NCBI GenBank assembly: GCA_002085465.1
Contig: NBML01000061.1
Location: 1-11,085 of the forward strand
DNA from: Desulfobacteraceae bacterium 4572_89
GTDB lineage: Bacteria > Desulfobacterota > Desulfobacteria > Desulfobacterales > Desulfobacteraceae
Direction: 5' to 3'
Length of the DNA: 11,085 bases
This document shows, piece after piece, positions 1 through 7,800 of this stretch. A program made the translations under genes and the position numbers. The notes beneath the pieces are model-generated. The model did not search any database. It saw only the letters and a list, made by a program, of their open reading frames with translations, and was not told where the DNA came from. How positions within the stretch are numbered: position 1 is the stretch's first letter; every line of letters begins with the position of its first letter.

Positions 1-20
1 TGCGTCTCTGCGGTGAGCAC
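1..20. repeat. Edge of a probable dispersed intergenic repeat
   Basis: The first 20 bases (core CTCTGCGGTGAG, preceded by TGCGT) resemble one end of an intergenic repeat whose usual form is a tandem of CTCTGCG-type units ending in CTGCGGTGA. I recall this repeat from many environmental bacterial genomes, including deltaproteobacteria. Only the end lies in the window, so neither its length nor its copy number can be judged. It lies directly beside the broken dehydrogenase remnant, which fits a non-coding, rearranged stretch. The identification rests on memory of the motif and is tentative. Confidence 0.3.
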
Positions 21-29
21 AGTTTTTTC

Positions 30-329
30 TCAATCCACATAGCTTAAATTAAACTGCACAGTTCGAAAACTTTCAACAAGACAATTCAGATCACTTTTTG
101 AAAAATATGATAAATTCTGAACAAATGCCTTGGTGGCGCCGTAAACGGAATGAAAGGGAGTCGGCTGGAAAGCTGCCACAGAAGATACATTCAAAATCCT
201 TCCTTCCCCTTTTTTTATCATTTCCTGCATGAAGAGATGCATGAGCACCATATAAGCCTTTGCATTTACTTCAACAATCTTGATCTGGTCTTTTAACGGT
301 ATCTCCTGAAATTGAAAGTTAAGTTTTTT
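30..329 (-). pseudogene. Short-chain dehydrogenase/reductase remnant, broken at both ends
   Basis: The minus-strand frame is open from 329 (just after a stop at 332-330) to a stop at 32-30. Its middle, about 311 down to 106, reads as the centre of a classical SDR: a KIVEVN segment (the conserved Asn of helix 4), then GRILNVSS with the catalytic Ser, then VYGATKAF with the YxxxK catalytic Tyr and Lys. The N-terminal cofactor half (TGxxxGxG and NNAG) is absent. Upstream of 320 the sequence is AT-rich and no longer SDR-like. After the YGATKAF helix the reading changes to unrelated sequence and stops about 25 codons later, where an intact SDR would continue for roughly 80-100 residues. An ATG at 251 could start a 73-residue peptide, but that product would lack the NAD(P)-binding site. 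I read it as a decayed or deletion-truncated gene; an enzymatic role is not credible. Confidence 0.72.
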
Positions 330-592
330 TTAAACGAATAATACCTGATCTGGATAAGCCAGAACCAAACAGGGGTTCCAACTCTCTTGCTCAAAAAACA
401 CGAAAACAAGAGATAAGAGACTAAACTTTGCAAGCGTCCTTTGGTCGGATATACAAGGCGCCGGACATTTCAGTACTTCAGGCGGTATTTGATCGGGGCC
501 AGGTCATTTTTCTGGTTTTCGAAAAAGGCTGGCACCCGTCTGGCATACCTGTTATTACATACATGGAAAATCTTTAAAAACCAGGAGCTGTG
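330..592. other. Intergenic region with short open frames but no intact gene
   Basis: No ATG-started gene with a ribosome site is present. Two overlapping plus-strand frames are open. One runs 425-577 and reads like ordinary protein (it includes APDISVLQAVF and GQVIFLVFEKG). The other runs 417-593 and ends in a TGA that overlaps the next ATG (TGATG), but it is rich in Arg, Lys, Phe and Trp and looks like a non-coding reading. The first may be the tail of a lost gene, but it matches no family I recognise. A -24/-12 promoter match lies inside the region at 530-545. Confidence 0.45.
530..545 (+). promoter_or_regulatory. Candidate sigma-54 (-24/-12) promoter of the DUF3124 gene
   Basis: The sequence TGGCACCCGTCTGGCA has the invariant GG at 531-532 and GC at 543-544 with exactly ten bases between them, as RpoN promoters require. 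It matches the TGGCAC half fully and differs from the TTGCA half at one base (TGGCA). Transcription would start near 556, about 37 bases before the ATG at 593, leaving room for the ribosome site. I did not identify an upstream activator-binding palindrome. The match could be chance in a GC-containing stretch. Confidence 0.4.
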
Positions 593-1081
593 ATGAAAAA
601 TTTTCGGTATTCATATGATAAAATTACCAGATATGCACTCATCATTATGGTGTGGGCCATGTGCATGGGTACGGCCTGGGCCGGGCCCGAATTTTCCAAG
701 GGGCAAACCCTCTATGTGCCGGCCTATTCCCATATTTACATCGGCCATAAAGCCAGCCCCTATCTGCTCACCATCACCCTGAGCATCCGTAATATTGATT
801 CTGAATCTTCACTGCTCCTGACTGCTGTTGATTATTACGGGACAGAAGGGAAACTCATCAGGCAGTATTTAACCGCACCCGTCACAATTCCCCCCATGGC
901 CTCAACCCGGTATGTGGTTCCTGCACCGGATAAAACAGGGGGGTCGGGCGCCAATTTTATTGTCAAATGGACTGCCATGAAAAAAATTAACGCCCCCATC
1001 GTGGAGTCCATAATGATCGGCACCCGGTCCCAGCAGGGGATCTCCTTTACCTCCCGGGGACAGGAGATTGCCCGGCCGTAA
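593..1081 (+). CDS. DUF3124 family exported protein
   Basis: This 162-residue protein of unknown function has the hallmarks of the DUF3124 family. After a signal peptide comes GQTLYVPAYSHIYIG, then a beta-rich body with LSIRNID, a VDYYGTEGKLIRQYL segment, ASTRYVVP, GGSGANFIVKW and a conserved tail with MIGTRSQQGISFTSRG. The N-terminus has basic residues, a hydrophobic stretch (about residues 13-27) and an AWA-G signal peptidase I site near residue 31. There is no lipobox Cys, so it should be a soluble periplasmic protein. I prefer ATG 593 to the GTG at 590, because AGGAG at 583-587 then lies five bases upstream rather than two. Family members are near this length, so the gene looks complete. 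Its reaction or ligand is unknown. It stands alone, with a sigma-54-like promoter upstream and 280 bases before the next gene, so it is probably not part of the defence operon. Confidence 0.87.
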   Translation: MKNFRYSYDKITRYALIIMVWAMCMGTAWAGPEFSKGQTLYVPAYSHIYIGHKASPYLLTITLSIRNIDSESSLLLTAVDYYGTEGKLIRQYLTAPVTIPPMASTRYVVPAPDKTGGSGANFIVKWTAMKKINAPIVESIMIGTRSQQGISFTSRGQEIARP

Positions 1082-1296
1082 TTGGCAAACCACCTACCAT
1101 TGAGCGTGCCTTAATTCAAAAATTTGTATAAGGCGGGGTTCCAAGACTGCGTTTTCAGCTTTCCATTATCGGCTTGCATTTTTTAGGTGATATGCAGTTA
1201 GATCGACACAGACTGAGTGCCTTTCTTTTCTGTTAATAGATATTGGCGTATCCTAAATAACAGAACTCGGTATGGTTTTTATTAAATTTTATCCAT

Positions 1297-1345
1297 TCAT
1301 TTGTCTCCCTGTATTGAACCAGGCCAAAAACAAACAGACAAATGA
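1297..1345. promoter_or_regulatory. 10-bp perfect inverted repeat upstream of druH (possible operator or hairpin)
   Basis: The arms TCATTTGTCT (1297-1306) and AGACAAATGA (1336-1345) are perfect inverted copies separated by 29 bases. The right arm ends 16 bases before the GTG start and just before the Shine-Dalgarno site. The spacer contains TTGAAC (1314-1319), a possible -35 element, but I see no convincing -10. The arms could be a split operator for a repressor of the defence operon, or a long-loop RNA stem in its leader. It lacks the compact GC-rich stem of a terminator. Confidence 0.35.
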
Positions 1346-1361
1346 TTTTTGAGGTGACATA

Positions 1362-4300
1362 GTGGGCTTTGACAAAATTCCAGAGCTTTTTTCCATCTAT
1401 GAAGATGAGTTAAGAAAAAATATTGATCACAATGATAGTCCATTTTTAGGACTGTTTGCAGACTTTTTCAGAACAACCACACGGGAAGAGTTGACAAAAA
1501 TTATCCACGGATTTTCCCGGCCTGTTGATGACTATATTTGGAATTTCCATAACTACCCGGCCCTTCTGGCAACCCTTATGACGGTTGGAATTTTGGAAGA
1601 GTTCGGTGCTTCCGGGCATTTTGAAGTCTATTCCCACATCGAACGGCTGTTGAACGTCAAATTGACCTGGCCTGAAAAGCAACGGTTATGGAAAGCGTAT
1701 CGGAGTGCATGCCTGAGACTTGGCCTTTCCGTCTCTCCCCGGACATCTGGAATCCACTACATCGTTCATGAATTTCTTCGCCAGGCAGGATTGCCGATGC
1801 AATTTGTCGGAAGATTCTGTGAAAGGGTCATGAAATATGCAGACCGGGTTGGAATTCCCGATGAAGACAACCCCGAAGAGGTTAAATTGTGGCAGCAGGA
1901 GTTTGTTCGAACGGTGAAAACATCTCTTCCCAAAATTGCCAAAAAAGCCATCGAACGGGATGAAAACAGCTATTATGTCGGCATGTTCATCTCACTCTAC
2001 CAAAATAGGAATCAGAACCCTGAAGATCTCTCCCGATTGGAACAGAGCATGCTGGAAACCCTTGTCAGTTCCTCCCCATCCAAACAGTCCGGGAAAAAGG
2101 CGAGGATCCCACAGGTGATCCTGAAGAATTTCATTGAGTACGGCGTGCTGCTTCCGCCAGGGGATAAGGGGTATTGGCTACTGGATACAGATGAAAATCA
2201 AAGCAAACACACCACCCATGGAGAAGAACTGTTCGTTCCATTTGATGAGCAAAGCTTGCCTCCATCGGTCACTCTGACGGACAACGAAGGTATTTCCTGG
2301 CAATATCCTCTTTGGGAGAAGGGAGAAGAGAACCGACTTCTCATTTTTATGCTCCCTTCCGGAAAACTGGTACAATCTGCCTCATTGCCGGATAAGGAAG
2401 TTTCCCTGGAGCCTGGTGAATATGCCCTTCTGCTTCGTTTTTTACCCAGAGGGGAACAGGATACTGAACTCTTCAGTGACTGTCCGAAACTATTCATCAA
2501 AAAACGAATCCTGCTCTCTCCCGGTGAGAGCCTGTCTCTTTGTTACGGCCCGGCGAAATTAACCCTCAAGGCCGATGAGATGCCCCTGCTTCTTTGGCAG
2601 AGCAAACCCGTTAGTGGCGTACGGGGAAACGAATTCTATCCGGTAGAAGATCTGAAGCTTCAGGTCATCATTCCCGAAGAAATGAAAAGGATGGGGACAG
2701 AATTTTTTTTACAGCTCAGCTCAAGCAAATTGGGAGAGGATATCCATGTGCCGGCAAACTTTGGAGATGGCACCCGGCTGGATCTCGATTTAGCCCCATG
2801 GATAACATCGTGGAGCCCTGGTGTGGCAAGGCTTCAGGTGGCGTTACGACGGGGCGGATCCGGCAGATTGGTAGTGCGGCGCTCCATCGTCATCTGGAAC
2901 GGATTGAAGGCCATTAAAGATCGCTGTTTATTTCAATGTGACGGGCAACCCGTCAACGAAGTGCCCAATCGGTGCGAAAACCTCAGATGGGATCCGGAAA
3001 ACCAAACCTACACCTATCGCGATGAAACCAATCGATTCTTTAAGATGGCGTTTGAGAATACCCATCGAATTTATGAATTCGTTTGGGCGGTGCCAGGCAT
3101 CTTTCTGGGGGTGGTGGATTACTCCGATGGACGTCAGACGGAAAAAAGCATCTCTTTGGGCAGTACCGTTTCAGTAAAAACAGCATCCAGAAAAATGCTC
3201 AAAATATATGCAAACCACCCTGCGGTTCTTCAGTTGGGAAGCTTTTCCCAGTTCGTCAATTTTACACGGGTGGGGGCAATCACCCTCCCCCTTGGCAATC
3301 TGCAGGAGTATATGGGGACCGGAAAGAATCACCTCTGTATGTGCTGTGACGACTGGGCCGAGCCTCTTCCTCTGGTGCATCTGGTCTCTCCGTTCACTGC
3401 CACTGAGTTCACCTGCCATGACGATGCTGCGGGAAAACGCGTTGAAGTGGCTTTGGCAGAATCCATAGAGGGAATTCGCATCATTACGGAAAACCTTTTG
3501 GACGGGGAGCGTGCTGAAATCGAGTTCTCCCACATCACCATGGCAAAAGATAACCTGATGCAGGGCGTGGTGGTCACCTGTTTCAGCAGCTCTCCCGAGC
3601 AGTTAACACTTTATATCTCAGCAAACAGCTGGCCCCCTGGATTATGGCTGGTTCACTTTCATGTCAAAGCCTCTGGAAGATGGGGAATGCTGACCAATGA
3701 AGCCCATCAGTTCTATGCAGAGGGACAACTGGCCCATGAAAAAAAGGTGATAAGTCTGATCCATACAATGTTCGATCCCTTGTGTCGAAAAGAAAATGCA
3801 ACCGACGAGTTTGGATTTGAAAGGGAGCCTGGGGAGGCCATGCTGATGTTCCATCGGTTGCAGCACGCCCTCTATTTGCGCTATGCTGCCGGAATCTGGT
3901 ATCGGCTGGTTTGGATAGAAAAATATTGGGCCATGATCTGTAAAGATTACTTGATCCGCATCAAGGATGGAGCACACCTCTCCACGTTGCTCCGTCTCTC
4001 CACCCAGTGGCGGGATCATTCCTTTCAAGAGGGGGAGCTGCCCTCATTGCACATAGGGGCCATGCTGCCCGGAATGTATGGATTACATAGAAATCAGTAC
4101 CGCATCAAAGGGGAGATCAGAAACAGTCTCTTGTCCGTTTTTAAATTCATTCCCCGCATGGGGGATCTGGTTCGTGCCTTTTCAAGCAGTGATCTGGAAG
4201 TAGCTGCGCTTTTTGGTTTTTCAAATGCCGAAGAGGTGTCTACCCAAAATGCCAAACCACAATCTTTTTCATTCGAAACGTACAAAATGGTGCTGATCGC

Positions 4301-4868
4301 TAGGAATTTTCCTGAGAAAAACCACCTTCTTTACGATAACCAATGGCTCCCTGGAAATGGGGATTATCTGGGTCCGATCCATTATCGGTATGCAGTGATG
4401 AAACTGAAGGAAGCCTTTGAAAACAATCTTGTCATCGACTCTCTGATCCGGGGAAAGGCACTGGGCATGGTGCGGGAGTTTTCATCCAAACACCTCGATT
4501 GCTATTGTTCTGCTAACGGTCTGACCGATTTTTCCCGTACCATTGATCTGGGACTCTGGGAAGAAGGGGACGGGATCCCATTGGATATTTCCGACGAAGC
4601 CACCACCCAGCGGGAGCACTGCGAAAGAATGATCCGCTTTCTCTCCCTCTTTGCCCAGGTATGCCGCATGGAAAACCGGCAGCCGGGAACCATTGACGCC
4701 TTTTTGGATTCTTTTGAAAAAATTCCACGATTAAGCGAAAAAGAGTGCCGGGAGTCCCTGGCCTTTTTGCTCTATGTGGGAGAAGATCTTTTTGCATTCT
4801 ATCTGTTGCTATGGGAAATGATTTTTACTGCGGATTACTCATATTGTACTGTGGTCAAGGAGAGATAA
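1362..4868 (+). CDS. druH: Druantia type III protein DruH (large protein of unknown biochemistry)
   Basis: This 1168-residue protein starts with GTG at 1362, seven bases after GAGG (1351-1354). I see no Walker motif, nuclease motif, signal peptide or membrane segment, so it should be cytoplasmic. About residues 1-240 are helix-rich, with a segment beginning NYPALLATLMTVG (from residue 64). Roughly 265-780 read as beta-rich, with alternating hydrophobic strands and many Gly/Pro turns. From about 800 to the end it is helical again. A CMCC cluster lies at 659-662, but no second Cys pair makes it an obvious zinc site. The call rests on size, position directly before a DruE-like helicase and translational coupling: Druantia type III consists of druH and druE. 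Its molecular role is not known to me; a scaffold or DNA/RNA-sensing partner of the helicase is conjecture. The main alternative is an uncharacterised partner of another DUF1998 helicase system. Confidence 0.75.
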   Translation: MGFDKIPELFSIYEDELRKNIDHNDSPFLGLFADFFRTTTREELTKIIHGFSRPVDDYIWNFHNYPALLATLMTVGILEEFGASGHFEVYSHIERLLNVKLTWPEKQRLWKAYRSACLRLGLSVSPRTSGIHYIVHEFLRQAGLPMQFVGRFCERVMKYADRVGIPDEDNPEEVKLWQQEFVRTVKTSLPKIAKKAIERDENSYYVGMFISLYQNRNQNPEDLSRLEQSMLETLVSSSPSKQSGKKARIPQVILKNFIEYGVLLPPGDKGYWLLDTDENQSKHTTHGEELFVPFDEQSLPPSVTLTDNEGISWQYPLWEKGEENRLLIFMLPSGKLVQSASLPDKEVSLEPGEYALLLRFLPRGEQDTELFSDCPKLFIKKRILLSPGESLSLCYGPAKLTLKADEMPLLLWQSKPVSGVRGNEFYPVEDLKLQVIIPEEMKRMGTEFFLQLSSSKLGEDIHVPANFGDGTRLDLDLAPWITSWSPGVARLQVALRRGGSGRLVVRRSIVIWNGLKAIKDRCLFQCDGQPVNEVPNRCENLRWDPENQTYTYRDETNRFFKMAFENTHRIYEFVWAVPGIFLGVVDYSDGRQTEKSISLGSTVSVKTASRKMLKIYANHPAVLQLGSFSQFVNFTRVGAITLPLGNLQEYMGTGKNHLCMCCDDWAEPLPLVHLVSPFTATEFTCHDDAAGKRVEVALAESIEGIRIITENLLDGERAEIEFSHITMAKDNLMQGVVVTCFSSSPEQLTLYISANSWPPGLWLVHFHVKASGRWGMLTNEAHQFYAEGQLAHEKKVISLIHTMFDPLCRKENATDEFGFEREPGEAMLMFHRLQHALYLRYAAGIWYRLVWIEKYWAMICKDYLIRIKDGAHLSTLLRLSTQWRDHSFQEGELPSLHIGAMLPGMYGLHRNQYRIKGEIRNSLLSVFKFIPRMGDLVRAFSSSDLEVAALFGFSNAEEVSTQNAKPQSFSFETYKMVLIARNFPEKNHLLYDNQWLPGNGDYLGPIHYRYAVMKLKEAFENNLVIDSLIRGKALGMVREFSSKHLDCYCSANGLTDFSRTIDLGLWEEGDGIPLDISDEATTQREHCERMIRFLSLFAQVCRMENRQPGTIDAFLDSFEKIPRLSEKECRESLAFLLYVGEDLFAFYLLLWEMIFTADYSYCTVVKER
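4857..4862 (+). promoter_or_regulatory. Shine-Dalgarno site that fixes the druE start
   Basis: AAGGAG lies five bases before ATG 4868, inside the last codons of druH. The druH stop TAA (4866-4868) shares its last A with this ATG (TAATG), the classic arrangement for termination-reinitiation coupling. The druE frame is open further upstream to an ATG at 4745, but that start has no comparable site and lies wholly inside druH, so 4868 is preferred. Confidence 0.88.
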
Positions 4869-7800
4869 TGCTGGAAACCAATCCAATCGTTCTGGTTGAC
4901 ATTTTAAAGGATACATTGAAAAGATACATCACCACCACCCTGCCGGTGAGTCGGCAATACCCAAAGCTGCAACAGGAATTTCGGAACATGGTGGGAGAGC
5001 AGGAACTGGTCAAGGGACCCTATGTGGAAGGACTTCCCGATTTCGAGAAGGAAGAACCGCTGGAAGCGCTTCTTCGTTGTAATCAGGGCTTTCTCCATGA
5101 TGGACTGGCCGATCTTCCCGATTCGATCCTTAAAAGGCCCCTTCACCAACATCAGGAAAGAGCCCTGACCGCTGCCTGCAAAAACGATGAATCCCTGATC
5201 GTGGCCACCGGCACCGGCAGTGGAAAAACCGAGTGTTTTCTTTACCCCATGGCCCACACCCTCTTAGAAGATCCGGAGCCGAAGAAACCCGGCGTTCGGG
5301 TGCTGTTGATCTACCCCATGAACTCGCTTGCCAATGATCAACTCTTCTACCGCATTGCCCCCTTTTTCGGGAATTATCTCAAACGGCATCAGATTTCATT
5401 TGGTCGGTTTACCTCCCAGATTAAAGCCAATGCAGACAGAAAAGAGGAAGAAACAAAACTGCTGCAAATTGACAAGCTAAACGATGCGATGGATGGTAGA
5501 ATACCCGATTTTTGGCGTCTCACACGGGAAGAGATGATCGCGTCACCCCCAAAGATTCTCATCACCAATTATGCCATGCTGGAACATCTGCTGCTGCTTC
5601 CCCGAAACAGAGGACTCTTTGCCTTTGATACCCTGCAAACCGTGGTGTTGGACGAGATCCACACCTACACTGGGGCCCAGGCAACGGAGGTCGCATTTTT
5701 GCTGAGAAAGCTGAAAAATCACCTGGGGTTGGAAAGATCGCTCCAGGTGTTCGGTACCAGTGCCAGCCTTTCGGACGAGAAAGGGGCGGACGAGGCGTTG
5801 ATCCGATTTGCTGGAAACCTTTTCGGAGAAAAAGTCCATCAAGTGATCCGGGGTAAACGTATTCCCCATATCCGCCTCACGGAAACGGTGGATGAGTTCT
5901 CCCTTAATCCAGATCAATGGCGGAGCCTTCTGACTATTTTGCGGGACAATATGGATCCACCTTTGGAGCCGGATGAGTGGAACGCGTTGATGGAAGATGA
6001 GGATCTCTCTCACGTTGTGCCCAAACTGAATGAATCCTTCGCATTTCCCCAGGCATTGGAGGAGGTGTTTCGAAAGAACCGAGAGATTAGAAAGGTGGCC
6101 GATGCCCAAAAAAACGGCGACATTCTAAAATTCCAAGTGCTTAGTGAAATGGTGTTCCCTCAAACGGATGAAAGCCTAAAAGAGGATCAGTTAGAGGCAT
6201 TGAGCGCCGTTTTCTATCTGGGCATGCAGGCCAAGGTGGACAAGAACGCCTTCCCCTTGCTCCCCATCCGGTACCACATTGTCACTAACGGTATTGAAGG
6301 GGCTTGCGTCAAATTGAGTCAAGATCATCCGGAAGGGTGGTCGAAAATGATGCCCTACCGCAGCTACACCTCCGCAAAGGGAGAACCCTATTACCCTCTC
6401 ATGGTGTGCCGCCGCTGTGGCCAGCCCTATATCGAGGGCTTCTCCGACAAACAAAAACTGCACAACAGCTACAAAGATTCCGCCGGTTCCAGCAACCGGA
6501 TCAGTCGGAAAGTGTACTGGTTGGGGAAAAATCCGGGCGTACTTGCCCAGGATGAGGCAGATGGAGAGGCGTCACCCACAGACAAAGATAGCAAGGGAGA
6601 CGATGAGAGCCTTCTTTTTATCGATCCGGAAACAGGCAAGATACTTGCCCCAAACTCCCAAGAAACAACAAAAGTACAGTTACACGGCATTCATACGAAA
6701 AAGGATGATGTTGAAAAAAAGCATTATGTCAGGGTCTGCATGGCTTGCGGAAGCCAATCCAGCGGTGCCATGGCTGAAATTGTCACGACCATGCAGGCCG
6801 GTAACGAGGCCATGGGAGCGGTGGTGAGTCAGAAGGTGCTGGAATTTCTGCCCGAAGAGCATGACCGGGAGGAACCCAAGCCCATGCAGGGACGAAGTCT
6901 GTTGGCTTTTTCCGACAATCGACAAAATGCAGCCTATTTTGCCCCCTATTTTGAACGGACCAGCAGAGATCTGGCCCTTCGAACCGCCATTTTTCAAGCA
7001 CTGAAAGAAAATGATGAACAATTGAATTTCGACGATTTGACAGAACATATTTTCAGATATTGGCGAAAATTCGGTGAAACCATTGTCCTTAACGGTGACG
7101 GAAAGATGATTAATTCCAGATCCCTGCAGATGGAGCAGGTCATGGGACTTGCTGCAGCGGAGTTCTGCACACCTGTTGGTCGTCGAACCTCCCTCGAAGC
7201 GTTAGGGCTGGTTCGAGTCACCTATGAGAGTCGAAAACTCAAGCGATTTGTCTCCCACATCAAAAAACGACTGCCGGAAGCGCTTCAAAAAGATGCGTCC
7301 GCCCTGGTTCACATCTTCCTGGAGACCATTCGACGGACAAAAGCCATTCACAATCTCGGTGATGTGGACATGAAAAATCCGTTTATCTGGGGTGAGATTT
7401 GCAAACACCATTCGTCGTTTGGCCTCTACTCAGGGAACAAAAAAATAAAAAATGCATGGATTTCTCCGGAGGGGAGGAAAATCCATAATCGAAGAACCTG
7501 GTATCTTGTGGAGCAGCTGAAAATGTCCTGGGATGAGGCCAGGGAGTTTTTGGCTGAATTTTGGGAGGGAATGATGACATATGGCATCATTGCTTCCATG
7601 AAACCGGGCTTTGGCTTGGACAGCCAATTGATTCGATTTGAAAATGGCTTGAAAAGAGACCTCTATTGCTGTAAACGATGCGGTATCTATCTGTTTGACA
7701 CTGTCGATGGCCGCTGCACCGCCTACCGATGCAACGGCAAAGTGCATTCCGTTACCCCGGAGATTCGGGAAAAGCAGCAGAGAGAGCACCACTACATTTT

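Noticed and set aside
1108..1134. GCCTTA...TAAGGC inverted repeat after the DUF3124 gene as a terminator
   Set aside because: The stem is only six pairs with a 15-base loop, and it is followed by GGGGTT instead of a T tract, so it does not look like an intrinsic terminator.
372..1144. Direct repeat GGGGTTCCAA at 372-381 and 1135-1144
   Set aside because: Ten bases, no extension on either side, and no mobile gene between them. I judged it chance rather than attachment sites or target duplication.
5543..6109. 188-codon open frame on the minus strand
   Set aside because: It is antisense to the DEIH-containing part of druE, and the translation matches no known family.
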